DNA of 64,000 nt from Comamonadaceae bacterium PBBC2 (GTDB lineage Bacteria; Pseudomonadota; Gammaproteobacteria; Burkholderiales; Burkholderiaceae_C), in assembly GCA_002255935.1 (NCBI GenBank), contig NKIO01000001.1:124001-188000 (forward strand), given 5' to 3'. Positions 44,161-51,801 of the stretch are shown here, piece after piece. Numbering within the stretch: the stretch's first letter is position 1; every line of letters begins with the position of its first letter. The notes beneath the pieces were generated by a model. It had not been told where the DNA came from and made no database searches. It was given only the letters and a program-made list of their open reading frames with translations. The position numbers and the translations under genes are program-made.

Positions 44161-44586
44161 ATGGCTTTCGGAATGCACGACTCTGCCGCCGACCTGGACG
44201 GCGACATGATGAACGAGATCAACATGACGCCCCTAGTGGACGTGATGTTGGTATTGCTCATCATCTTCATCATCACCGTGCCGGTGATGAAACACGCGCT
44301 GCACGTCGAGCTGCCGCGCGCCACCACCCAGCCCCAAACCGTGAAGCCGGATGTGAACCAGCTCAGTATTGACGCCCAGGGTGCCTACTTCTGGAACCAA
44401 AAGCCCATCACCCTAGAGGCGCTGGAGCCCCTGCTGCGCGCAGAGGCCGAAAAAGCACCCCAGCCCGAGCTGCATATCCGTGGCGACAAGGCCGCGCGCT
44501 ATGAGTTTGTGATGACAGCCATGGCCCAGGCGCGCCAAGCCGGGCTGAAGAAGATCGCCTTCATTTCTGAGCCCGGAACCAAGTAA
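44161..44586 (+). CDS. exbD: ExbD proton channel subunit
   Basis: A 141-residue TolR/ExbD-type protein. The single membrane helix carries the essential aspartate in MTPLVDVMLVLLIIFIIT (about Asp24), and the periplasmic domain ends with VMTAMAQARQAGLKKIAF. It belongs to the tonB-exbB-exbD unit. Confidence 0.96.
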   Translation: MAFGMHDSAADLDGDMMNEINMTPLVDVMLVLLIIFIITVPVMKHALHVELPRATTQPQTVKPDVNQLSIDAQGAYFWNQKPITLEALEPLLRAEAEKAPQPELHIRGDKAARYEFVMTAMAQARQAGLKKIAFISEPGTK

Positions 44587-44588
44587 AC

Positions 44589-44822
44589 GTGACCGTAACC
44601 CCGCCCACTACCCTGCCAGACGACACTGCGGGCGCATTGCCCGGTGCTGCGCCTGCGGCTGTGGGCGCGGCGACTGACAAGCCGTTGGCAGCGGGCAACA
44701 CAGAAGAGGTGCTCACCGCCCAAACCCTGTTGGTGGGCCGCCCCTGGGTCGGCATTGAGCACAACGGCCAGCATTACCGCCTGCAGACCACGCGAGCTGG
44801 TAAGTTGATACTGACCAAGTAG
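44589..44822 (+). CDS. hemP: Hemin uptake protein HemP/HmuP
   Basis: A 77-residue protein whose C-terminal half is the HemP domain (IEHNGQHYRLQTTRAGKLIL, ending TK). The first 40 residues are low-complexity. HemP/HmuP acts in heme uptake; in some relatives it is a transcriptional activator of heme genes. It starts with GTG two bases after exbD, so it is co-translated with the TonB system. No heme receptor is present in this window. Confidence 0.88.
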   Translation: MTVTPPTTLPDDTAGALPGAAPAAVGAATDKPLAAGNTEEVLTAQTLLVGRPWVGIEHNGQHYRLQTTRAGKLILTK

Positions 44823-44832
44823 CTCCTACCTG

Positions 44833-44900
44833 AATTCGGCATCCAATGTGCCACGCAGGCCGTGGATAGTGCGGGAGCAGCTCCTAACTTTGTAGCAATT
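44833..44900 (-). repeat. Dispersed repeat family A, copy 11
   Basis: Inverted core at 44863-44882 between the convergent hemP and antitoxin genes. Confidence 0.84.
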
Positions 44901-44920
44901 CGGTCAAAAGCGGGGCACCG

Positions 44921-45268
44921 CTACGCCGCCTCCAGCATGAACTCAACCTTCACGGCCTCAAAGGGAAACACAACGCCCCCCTCTGCAGCACGACTAAGAA
45001 CACCGGCATCCAACAAAGCCACTACATCCCCGTGCACAGCCTTCACGTCACGCCCAACGCGTCTGGCCGCCTCGCGGATAGACATGGCACCCGCGCCACA
45101 CATGACTTTGAGCAGCTCCCATCGTTTGGCCGTTAGCACCTGCCACAACAACTCGGGCGTGGCAAAACCAATACGGGCCTCACGCTCAGCGCGACCGGAC
45201 TTCATGGCGCTGGCTGCATCTGCAAGCGTGTCCGCCAGGGAGCGAACCTCAAGAATGACTGTGTTCAT
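44921..45268 (-). CDS. TumA-like (HVO_A0114-type) winged-helix antitoxin
   Basis: A 115-residue DNA-binding protein. The helix-turn-helix region ELLWQVLTAKRWELLKVMCG, then SIREAARRVGRDVKAVHGDVVALLDAG, matches the HVO_A0114 family found as antitoxins. I use the ATG at 45268, preceded by GAGGTGGAATC. It overlaps the end of the toxin gene by 20 bp. The order is toxin first, antitoxin second. Confidence 0.78.
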   Translation of the reverse strand: MNTVILEVRSLADTLADAASAMKSGRAEREARIGFATPELLWQVLTAKRWELLKVMCGAGAMSIREAARRVGRDVKAVHGDVVALLDAGVLSRAAEGGVVFPFEAVKVEFMLEAA

Positions 45269-45554
45269 GATTCCACCTCGTAATATCTGCATTGAAGTCG
45301 AGCATCAGCTGTTCCGGCGTTGAGAAGGCATAGTCCAGCTCCTGCCCTCCGAAGTGCCGGTGATCACCCTTACCGCGCTCGTTGTCATATCTCAGAACGC
45401 ACTGCCCACCAACCACATATGCAAGACGATATTTGAACGGATGCTCAGACGGCGGGACAGGTGCAGGGACTCGCCATACGGCCACCTCTGCAAATGCGCC
45501 GAGAGCAAGGACAACGCGACGGCGAATGAGCGGGACAGCCTTCATGTTGGACAT
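45249..45554 (-). CDS. TumE-like (DUF6516) toxin
   Basis: A 101-residue protein with the family pattern AVWRVPAPVPPSEHPFKYRL, CVLRYDNERGKGDHRHFGG and a C-terminal LMLDFNADITRW. DUF6516/TumE proteins are toxins paired with HVO_A0114-type antitoxins, as here. I use the ATG at 45554, which lies inside a nested palindrome; the track start at 45641 would put coding sequence through the whole operator. A second ATG three codons on (45545) is also possible. Confidence 0.78.
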   Translation of the reverse strand: MSNMKAVPLIRRRVVLALGAFAEVAVWRVPAPVPPSEHPFKYRLAYVVGGQCVLRYDNERGKGDHRHFGGQELDYAFSTPEQLMLDFNADITRWNHEHSHS

Positions 45555-45591
45555 TGTGACAACACAGCATTCTGTTGTCAATTTGTCCAAC
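45546..45591. promoter_or_regulatory. Nested palindromes over the toxin start
   Basis: An outer pair GTTGGACA/TGTCCAAC encloses an inner pair GACAACA/TGTTGTC, all perfect. The site covers the toxin start codon, so a bound regulator should block transcription or translation of the pair. The antitoxin is the likely ligand. Confidence 0.68.
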
Positions 45592-45652
45592 AACATTGAC
45601 TCTCCTGTGCGCAAGGAAATGCTGTTCCCTACGAGTTGCACTGCATCGCCAG

Positions 45653-46078
45653 CTACCGCATATGCCGCAACTGCGCCTTCAGCGCAGACAACATCGCCTT
45701 CTTACGGTCCTTCAATTCGTCCGCGCCAGCCAACACGGCCAATCGCCGGCCATCCGAGTAGGCTCCCTCCAGAAAACCGGTCTGGTCATTGGCCCTGTCG
45801 CCATGCCAAAACACTAGGCGAATGCAGTCCTTTCGGTAGAAGTTAAAGACTACTAAGTGCCGCCGATATTCTTTGGGGTTGAAGGGCTCCATCGGCCCGG
45901 TGAAGAAGAATGCCGGGGCATTCCATTTGATCTCTTCGCCAATGCTTTTGTCTGCCGCGAGAATGGTCTTGCGCAGCAGGGCCGCCAAATCTGCCAACGG
46001 ATGTTTCAACGTCTGCATATAAGCGTCGACCGCTGCGGTGTCTGTGGGTTTGGTGGTGGCTGTGGGGCTGGGCTTCAT
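45653..46078 (-). CDS. DUF1801 (YdhG-like) domain protein
   Basis: A 141-residue soluble protein with IGEEIKWNAPAFFFTGPM and VVFNFYRKDCIRLVFWHGD, the core of DUF1801. The family fold resembles frataxin-like iron chaperones, but no role is proven. The C-terminal basic segment RKKAMLSALKAQLRHMR is typical. It lies between the TumE-like toxin gene and the diguanylate cyclase with no shared motif and appears to be a single gene. Confidence 0.85.
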   Translation of the reverse strand: MKPSPTATTKPTDTAAVDAYMQTLKHPLADLAALLRKTILAADKSIGEEIKWNAPAFFFTGPMEPFNPKEYRRHLVVFNFYRKDCIRLVFWHGDRANDQTGFLEGAYSDGRRLAVLAGADELKDRKKAMLSALKAQLRHMR

Positions 46079-46089
46079 AGCCCCCCACT

Positions 46090-46740
46090 CTACGCCAGCG
46101 GCATCAAGCCCGATGTTTTGCAGGTGTACATGGCCTGGTCTGCCACGTCCAAAATGTCGCGCAGGTTGTCCCCATCTTTGGGGTACCAGGCGTAGCCCAC
46201 GCTGGCCCCGACTGCCACGGTTTCGCCAGAGTCCAGCGTCAGGTCTTTCGACACCACATCCACCAGTTTGTGGCCCAGTGCTTCCAGTTGGGCGCGCTCG
46301 GTAATCGACTCTACGATCAGCACAAACTCATCACCGCCGAGGCGCGCCACCGTATCAGATTCGCGCACGATAGACACCAGGCGCTGTGCCACGGTGACCA
46401 ACACTTTGTCACCCGCGGCATGGCCATAGGTGTCGTTGATGGCCTTGAACTTGTTCAGGTCCAGCATCAGCACCGCAAACTGCTTGCGGCTGCGCCGCGC
46501 ATGGCGCATGGCCACCTCAAAACGGTCCATCATCAAGAGCCGATTGGCCAGCCCGGTAAGGGGGTCTAGAAAGGCGCTCTTTCTCAGGGCGCGCTCGGCA
46601 TCCTTGAGCTTGGCCAGGTGCTTTTTTAGCCTTTGGTTTTTGGCAGAAGCCTGGCGCAGCCGCAAGGCAAACACCGTAGCCAGCAGGCCCAAAACCACAG
46701 TGAGCGCGGCAAATAAATAACTGGTGAAGGCATATTGCAT
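46090..46740 (-). CDS. Membrane-anchored diguanylate cyclase (GGDEF)
   Basis: A 216-residue protein with one N-terminal membrane helix (SYLFAALTVVLGLLATVFALR), a short linker and a GGDEF domain. The substrate and active-site segment VARLGGDEFVLIVES is intact, so it should make cyclic di-GMP. No sensory domain is present. I see no RxxD inhibitory site at the usual position five residues before GGDEF. I use the ATG at 46740; the track start is a GTG three codons earlier. Confidence 0.9.
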   Translation of the reverse strand: MQYAFTSYLFAALTVVLGLLATVFALRLRQASAKNQRLKKHLAKLKDAERALRKSAFLDPLTGLANRLLMMDRFEVAMRHARRSRKQFAVLMLDLNKFKAINDTYGHAAGDKVLVTVAQRLVSIVRESDTVARLGGDEFVLIVESITERAQLEALGHKLVDVVSKDLTLDSGETVAVGASVGYAWYPKDGDNLRDILDVADQAMYTCKTSGLMPLA

Positions 46741-46857
46741 GGTGTGCAACTATTCTGGGTTCAGCGCGCGGGGTTTGCGACGGTTTGAACACTCTTTTAC
46801 AAAGCGCCCGCCCTATACTGACCACTGATCCACGGCCTGCAAAAAAGAGAGAACGCC

Positions 46858-47397
46858 ATGTCCGCTTACGTCGCCTTGCTGCGCGGTATCAATGTCGGCA
46901 AAGGCAACCGCCTGCCCATGGCCGATTTGCGTGCCATGCTGACGGAAATGGGCCATACCGATGTGGCCACGCTGCTCAATAGTGGCAACGCGGTCTTTTG
47001 CGCCAAGAGTGCACCTTCTGCTACGCATGCGAAGCGCATTGCGGTGGCTATCACCGGCAAGTTCGGGCTGGATATTTCGGTTGTGGTGAAGTCTGCCGCC
47101 GAGTTTGCGGCGGTGGTGCAAGGCAATGCCTTGGCCGACGGTGCAGATGATCACTCGCGTTTATTCACCGTATTTGCGCAAGAGGCCGAAGCACTCAGCG
47201 CACTGACCGCGATTACCCCCCTGGTGGTACCGCCCGAGGAATTTGCCATTGGCCCGCACGCGGCCTATTTGCACTGCGCCAGCGGCGTACTAGAGAGCAA
47301 AGCCGGTGCCGCGTTGCTGGGCAAAGCTGGCCGCCTGGTCACCACCCGCAACTGGGCCACCACCTTGAAGCTGCAGGCGTTGCTCCAGGCGCTGTAG
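46858..47397 (+). CDS. DUF1697 domain protein
   Basis: A 179-residue soluble protein of the DUF1697 family: MSAYVALLRGINVGKGNRLPM at the N-terminus, LLNSGNAVF in the middle and TTRNWATTLKLQALL at the end are characteristic. The biochemical role is unknown. AAAGAGAGAACGCC precedes the ATG. It is divergent from the diguanylate cyclase. Confidence 0.88.
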   Translation: MSAYVALLRGINVGKGNRLPMADLRAMLTEMGHTDVATLLNSGNAVFCAKSAPSATHAKRIAVAITGKFGLDISVVVKSAAEFAAVVQGNALADGADDHSRLFTVFAQEAEALSALTAITPLVVPPEEFAIGPHAAYLHCASGVLESKAGAALLGKAGRLVTTRNWATTLKLQALLQAL

Positions 47398-47412
47398 CAA
47401 GCGCAGGCCTCA

Positions 47413-47529
47413 GGGTGGATATCGGCGCAGCAGCCTATTTTCAGCACGCCCAGCAGCGTGGCTACCAGGGCAAAGCCGGGCCGATGCTGTTGTTTAGCAC
47501 CACCGCAGCGCAGTTTGCAGAAATTTAAG
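47413..47529 (+). pseudogene. Possible 3' remnant of an unrecognised gene
   Basis: After the DUF1697 stop the plus strand remains open as VDIGAAAYFQHAQQRGYQG, then KAGPMLLFSTTAAQFAEI and a stop. The composition looks coding rather than random, but no start region or family is seen. It may be the tail of a deleted gene. Confidence 0.3.
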
Positions 47530-47588
47530 CCCAATACGGCTTTCAGACCGTGGATAGTGCGGGAGCAGCTACTTATTTAATAGCAAAT
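47530..47588 (-). repeat. Dispersed repeat family A, copy 12
   Basis: Inverted core at 47551-47570, between the convergent DUF1697 and hydrolase genes. Confidence 0.84.
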
Positions 47589-47621
47589 GTCTGCTGCCAA
47601 GCCCGTAACTCCTAGGACTTA

Positions 47622-48866
47622 CTAACGCGCCAACTGCGCATCCAGCCAGTCAAACGCGGCCTCTTGCTGCTCTTTCACAAACACATGCCCTAAAGGCCAG
47701 GTGCGGGTTTGCAATCGCCTATCCGCACCAAACGCCGACCACACGGCGCGCATCCTGGTAAACGCCGCCTGCACGGACGGCAACGGGAACAAGGCGTCTT
47801 GTTCACCCGCATACAACAGCAGGGGCTTGGGGGCGGCTAGGGCGGCTACATCGGGGTAGTCCAGGTAGCGCACCAGGTGCGGGTGCAGCATGGCGTAGGC
47901 CGACTGGCCTTTGAGCTGGTTGTTGCCAGGCACCATCAGGCCCTGCACGGTGGCCATCCAGTTCACGGCCACTGCGGCAGCTATGTCGTCTGACAATGCC
48001 GCCACCTGCCAAGCCCGAAATGCCCCCATGGAGAAGCCAAGTGCAGCCACGCGGCGCGGGTCTACTTCGGCCTGGCTGGCCAGAAACCGGGCAGCGCGTA
48101 CGTCTTCGGTGGCGATGATGCTGGCAAACGAAGTGCCCAAGTTCATCAGATTGGCCGCCAGCGCTTGCTGGCTGCTGGCCTGAAAACCCGGCGCGCTGCG
48201 GTCGCCCCAGCCCAGCGCATCCACCGCCAGCACCACATAGCCGCGCTGCGCCAGCGCATCACCTACAAAGCGGCCCGAAAAGTACTTGTCAGCCCACTGC
48301 TGCGCAGACTCGGCGCGCGCGCTGCCCGCCTCGGGCGCAATCAGCTTTTCTTTGCCAATGTCAAAGCGCGCGCCGTGGTCATGCAGTACCAGCACCGCCG
48401 GAAAAGGCCCCGCCCCCTTGGGCACCAGCATCCACGCCAGCACCCGGCTGTGGGCCGTCACATTGAATTCAATCTGCCGCGCCACATAGCTGCCACGGTC
48501 TTGCTCACCGATCACTTGGGGCTGGAAAGGCGTGGCATCTTGGCCGGGCTGGAGCATGAGCTCGCGGGCCTTTTGCAAGCCTGCGGCCCGCCAGGCCTGG
48601 GGCTGCTTTTGCTGCGCTGCCGTCCAGCCCAAACTGAAATCCATTTGCTCCCGCAGTTGCGCATGAAAGGCGGGCAAGCTGCCATCCGGCCCTACCAGGC
48701 CCGAGCTTGGGTGCTGCGCTAAGGCAACTCCAGCCCATGCGCTCAAGCCAAAGCAAAACCCCACCGCAAGCCCGCTGCGGCCAAGCCGCGCCACGAGACG
48801 CGCCATTGGACGGGCTGCGAAGCGGAACAGCCTCAGGCTCAGCAGCGCTTGGATCGTTGTCAACAT
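47622..48866 (-). CDS. Secreted alpha/beta hydrolase (dienelactone-hydrolase-like esterase)
   Basis: A 414-residue protein with a long N-terminal signal region ending WAGVALA before QHPSS, so it is probably periplasmic. The catalytic serine is in VAALGFSMGAFRAW, the acid likely in LYAGEQDALFPLPS and the histidine in WPLGHVF. An oxyanion-region motif VLVLHDHGA precedes them. The fold is that of acetyl-xylan-esterase or dienelactone-hydrolase relatives; the substrate is unknown. I use the ATG at 48866, preceded by GAAAGGGTGCC; the track start adds 20 basic residues. Confidence 0.82.
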   Translation of the reverse strand: MLTTIQALLSLRLFRFAARPMARLVARLGRSGLAVGFCFGLSAWAGVALAQHPSSGLVGPDGSLPAFHAQLREQMDFSLGWTAAQQKQPQAWRAAGLQKARELMLQPGQDATPFQPQVIGEQDRGSYVARQIEFNVTAHSRVLAWMLVPKGAGPFPAVLVLHDHGARFDIGKEKLIAPEAGSARAESAQQWADKYFSGRFVGDALAQRGYVVLAVDALGWGDRSAPGFQASSQQALAANLMNLGTSFASIIATEDVRAARFLASQAEVDPRRVAALGFSMGAFRAWQVAALSDDIAAAVAVNWMATVQGLMVPGNNQLKGQSAYAMLHPHLVRYLDYPDVAALAAPKPLLLYAGEQDALFPLPSVQAAFTRMRAVWSAFGADRRLQTRTWPLGHVFVKEQQEAAFDWLDAQLAR

Positions 48867-48967
48867 GCTTGGCACCCTTTCATGGAGACGCGATTGTCTA
48901 CCGCAATGCGCAGCGCGCGGGGCCACTTATGATGGCCGCAATGCCCCAACCGTGAACGCCACACACC

Positions 48968-49444
48968 ATGAACCTGCCCAGCCAAGAACTCACCATGACC
49001 GTCTTGATGACGCCCGATATGTCCAACTTTTCGGGCAACGTGCATGGCGGCAGCATCCTGAAACTGCTGGACCAAGTGGCCTACGCCTGCGCCAGCCGCT
49101 ATGCGGGGCGCTATGTGGTGACTTTGTCGGTCGACCAGGTCATGTTTCTGCAAGCCATTCACGTGGGGGAGTTGGTCACGTTTTTGGCATCGGTGAACTA
49201 CGTGGGCAAGTCGTCCATGGAGATCGGCATCAAGGTGATTGCCGAGAACATTCAAACCCAGGTTGTGCGCCACGCCAACAGTTGCTTCTTTACGATGGTG
49301 GCTATCGACGAGGAGCGCAAGCCCGCGCGCGTGCCCCCATTGGAGCTGGTGACTGCGGATCAGCAACGGCGCTTTAAAGCCGCTGAGGTGCGCAAGCAAC
49401 TGCGCCAGGAGCTTGGGCAGCGCTTTGAAGCCCTGCGGAGTTGA
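48968..49444 (+). CDS. Acyl-CoA thioesterase (YciA-type hotdog fold)
   Basis: A 158-residue hotdog-fold hydrolase of acyl-CoA esters. The diagnostic part is NFSGNVHGGSILKLLDQVAY, with the catalytic aspartate in LLDQ, followed by VVTLSVDQVMFLQAIHVGE. The C-terminal 30 residues are helical and charged. It is divergent from the esterase gene, with about 100 bp between. The cellular substrate is not predictable, but medium- or short-chain acyl-CoAs are usual. Confidence 0.9.
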   Translation: MNLPSQELTMTVLMTPDMSNFSGNVHGGSILKLLDQVAYACASRYAGRYVVTLSVDQVMFLQAIHVGELVTFLASVNYVGKSSMEIGIKVIAENIQTQVVRHANSCFFTMVAIDEERKPARVPPLELVTADQQRRFKAAEVRKQLRQELGQRFEALRS

Positions 49445-49552
49445 CTTGCGCCAGGTCACCTCAGGGTTTGTGTATGCAAGCGCACGGACGCAGGGCTGGG
49501 CGTGCGGCATTCTCGGGTCTCGGATGCAATTCAACCCTAACGAAAGAGACCC

Positions 49553-49936
49553 ATGTCAACTACCAAAACCACAGCAACATCGTCTTATGGCAAGTTCCTC
49601 TGCCCTGCCCTGGCTGCGCTAGCACTGGCAGCCGGTGCGGCCATGGTGCATGCGGCACCGCAGGATTCGCCCACCGTCGGTGAAAAGATGGATACGGCCG
49701 AAAAGAAGGTAGAAAAAGTAGTGGCTGACAGCTGGATCACGACCAAGGTGAAGTCAGAAATTCTGGCCAATAGCGCATCCAAAGCCTTCAAGGTGCAAGT
49801 GAAGACCAAGGGCGGCGTGGTGTCGCTCAATGGCAAACTGCCCACCAAAGATGCGGTGGACCTTGTCAAAATGATTGCCGAGAAGGTCAAGGGCGTCCGC
49901 AGCGTTGACGCCGCAGGCTTGACCGTCGAAGGTTAA
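49553..49936 (+). CDS. Periplasmic BON-domain protein
   Basis: A 127-residue exported protein with signal peptide (LAALALAAGAAMVHAAP) and one BON domain (DSWITTKVKSEILANSASK, then GGVVSLNGKLPTKDAVD). BON proteins bind phospholipids and are often induced by osmotic or envelope stress, as with OsmY. AAAGAGACCC precedes the ATG. It is convergent with the GlcG-like gene, 15 bp away. Confidence 0.9.
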   Translation: MSTTKTTATSSYGKFLCPALAALALAAGAAMVHAAPQDSPTVGEKMDTAEKKVEKVVADSWITTKVKSEILANSASKAFKVQVKTKGGVVSLNGKLPTKDAVDLVKMIAEKVKGVRSVDAAGLTVEG

Positions 49937-49951
49937 AGCGCCTTACTTGCT

Positions 49952-50359
49952 TTACAGACCCAAAGCGGCAATGCCCGCCTTGGCGATCTGTGCGTCTTCA
50001 GTGGATTTAACACCGCTGACGCCCACAGCGCCCAGGCATTGGCCGTCTTTGAGGATGGGCACGCCGCCCTCCAGCAAGCCGGTCAACTCTGGTGCGCTCA
50101 AGAAAGAAACGCGACCGCCATTGATCATGTCTTCATAGACTTTGCTATCACGGCGGCCCAAGGCGGCAGTGCGAGCCTTGGCCGGGGCGATATGGGCAGA
50201 GATGGGCGCGGCACCGTCCAGGCGCTGGAAGTGCAGCAAATGCCCGCCATCGTCCACGATGGCGATGCTCACGGCCCATTGGTTTTTCAGGGCTTCGGCT
50301 TCGGCAGCGCTGGCAATGGCTTTGAGGTCAGCGGCTTCAAGAATGGATTTGGTTTTCAT
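49952..50359 (-). CDS. GlcG/HbpS-family protein
   Basis: A 135-residue protein of the GlcG/HbpS family: AVSIAIVDDGGHLLHFQRLD, APAKARTAALGRRDS and GVPILKDGQCLGAVGVSG are typical. Some members bind heme or cobalamin and others accompany glycolate oxidase. No glc genes are nearby, so its ligand cannot be inferred. The 200-bp gap to the next gene holds the promoters for two divergent genes, with no other feature that I see. Confidence 0.88.
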   Translation of the reverse strand: MKTKSILEAADLKAIASAAEAEALKNQWAVSIAIVDDGGHLLHFQRLDGAAPISAHIAPAKARTAALGRRDSKVYEDMINGGRVSFLSAPELTGLLEGGVPILKDGQCLGAVGVSGVKSTEDAQIAKAGIAALGL

Positions 50360-50558
50360 GGTGTGTGCGATGTTAAAAGTAAGACAAGCAACAGCATACC
50401 GCGCCCGCTATCTGCCATAGCGTTAGCCCAGGGTAGAACAGTTATGACCGCACCGTCGCCGCCGACTCCCTCACTCAGGCTGGGGTTTTGCGGCACAGCC
50501 ATTGAATCCCCCTAGAATGTCTGCATCTGCATATGGCAGTTACCAAGGAGTAAGCACT

Positions 50559-51260
50559 ATGAACGACAACATCACCACCATTGACAGCATGGGCTACGGC
50601 TCGTCTGTGGACGAACGCAACAAGGTTTTGCGCAACACCTACTGGCTGTTATCCCTGTCCATGGTCCCCACCATCTTGGGTGCCTGGATCGGCGTAGCCA
50701 CCGGAGTGGGCGCAGCCATGGCCACGATGTCCCCCTGGATCAGCTTGATCGTTTTCATGGGCGGCGCGTTCGGCTTCATGTTTGCGATTGAAAAATTCAA
50801 AAACTCCGCAGCGGGTGTGCCCATTTTGCTGGCGTTCACCTTCTTCATGGGCTTGATGCTGTCCCGCCTGATTGGCAATATTTTGGGCCTGAGCAACGGC
50901 GCTAGTTTGATCATGACGGCCTTTGCAGGCACCGGTGGTATCTTCTTGGGCATGGCCACGCTGTCCACCGTCATCAAGCGTGATCTGTCGTCCATGGGCA
51001 AGTTCTTGTTCATCGGCATGGTCATGGTGCTGGTGGCTGCTGTCGCCAACATCTTCTTCCAAAGCCCCGCTTTGATGATTGCTCTGTCGGTGCTGGTGAT
51101 CGGTATCTCCTCCGCTTTCATTCTGTATGACCTGAAGCGTGTGAAAGACGGCGAAGAAACCAACTACATCACCGCCACTTTGAGCGTGTACATCAGCCTG
51201 TACAACATCTTCAGCAACCTGCTGGCTTTGTTGGGCATCTTTGGCGGCGAACGCGACTGA
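50559..51260 (+). CDS. Bax inhibitor-1/YccA family membrane protein
   Basis: A 233-residue protein with seven predicted membrane helices, matching the BI-1/YccA family. Characteristic parts are NKVLRNTYWLLSLSMVPTIL, FFMGLMLSRLIGNILGLSNG and the final helix SLYNIFSNLLALLGIFGGERD with its conserved acidic end. YccA modulates the FtsH protease in Escherichia coli. I use the ATG at 50559 with CAAGGAG nine bases upstream; the track start at 50502 is not supported. Confidence 0.92.
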   Translation: MNDNITTIDSMGYGSSVDERNKVLRNTYWLLSLSMVPTILGAWIGVATGVGAAMATMSPWISLIVFMGGAFGFMFAIEKFKNSAAGVPILLAFTFFMGLMLSRLIGNILGLSNGASLIMTAFAGTGGIFLGMATLSTVIKRDLSSMGKFLFIGMVMVLVAAVANIFFQSPALMIALSVLVIGISSAFILYDLKRVKDGEETNYITATLSVYISLYNIFSNLLALLGIFGGERD

Positions 51261-51302
51261 TAGCAGCAACAGGCGCCTTAGCTTCTGCTAAAGGCCACAA
51301 AA

Positions 51303-51324
51303 GAAGGCCCTTCGGGGCCTTTTT
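51303..51324 (+). terminator. Terminator after the yccA-like gene
   Basis: GAAGGCCC TTCG GGGCCTTTTT, a stable TTCG tetraloop hairpin with a T-run, about 40 bp after the stop. Confidence 0.88.
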
Positions 51325-51403
51325 CTTTGGCTCTGGCCTGCCGTGCGGGCTCAATAGCAGGGCAACATCTGCCGATAAGAAGTCAAGACCCATAGTGCCC
51401 CGT

Positions 51404-51784
51404 ATGTTGCTACGCCCCACTTCAGCCGCCCTTATTCTGAGCACCGCCCTGCTGTTGTCGGGGTGCGACCTGGAGGCCCTGCTGGCCGACCCCAAGGTGG
51501 CCCAAAAGGAAGCAGATGCCAAGGCCATTGGTGGCGCTTGCAGGCACGGCCTGCGCAGCATTGAGGATTGCTACTCACTCAATGAAAAAGCCCCCCGCGC
51601 CGCCATTTTTGCGGGCTGGAAAGACATGGACCAGTACATGCGGGACAACAAAATTGAAGGCGTAGTGCCCCAAGGCCTGAAGCCCACGCCTGCCGCCGCG
51701 CTGCCCTCAGAGGAAGTCATCATCGAAGACCCCAAGGCCAAGGTCGCAGCCAAAACAGCCACCAAACCCAAGTCCGGGCACTAG
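51404..51784 (+). CDS. Conserved lipoprotein of unknown function
   Basis: A 126-residue predicted lipoprotein: MLLRPTSAALILSTALLLSG followed by the lipobox cysteine (LLSGCDLEAL). The middle has two more cysteines (GGACRHGLRSIEDCYSLN) and an Ala/Lys-rich tail. The spacing ACRxGLRSIEDCY suggests a disulfide and is conserved-looking, but I cannot name the family. The start is the ATG at 51404 or a GTG three codons upstream. It converges with rlmD. Confidence 0.72.
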   Translation: MLLRPTSAALILSTALLLSGCDLEALLADPKVAQKEADAKAIGGACRHGLRSIEDCYSLNEKAPRAAIFAGWKDMDQYMRDNKIEGVVPQGLKPTPAAALPSEEVIIEDPKAKVAAKTATKPKSGH

Positions 51785-51801
51785 CCCCGGCTGGATTGGC
51801 A

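Noticed and set aside
44862-45323. An ORF beginning MDSAGAAPNFVA
   Set aside because: The start is the translated repeat A core and the remainder is antisense to the antitoxin gene.
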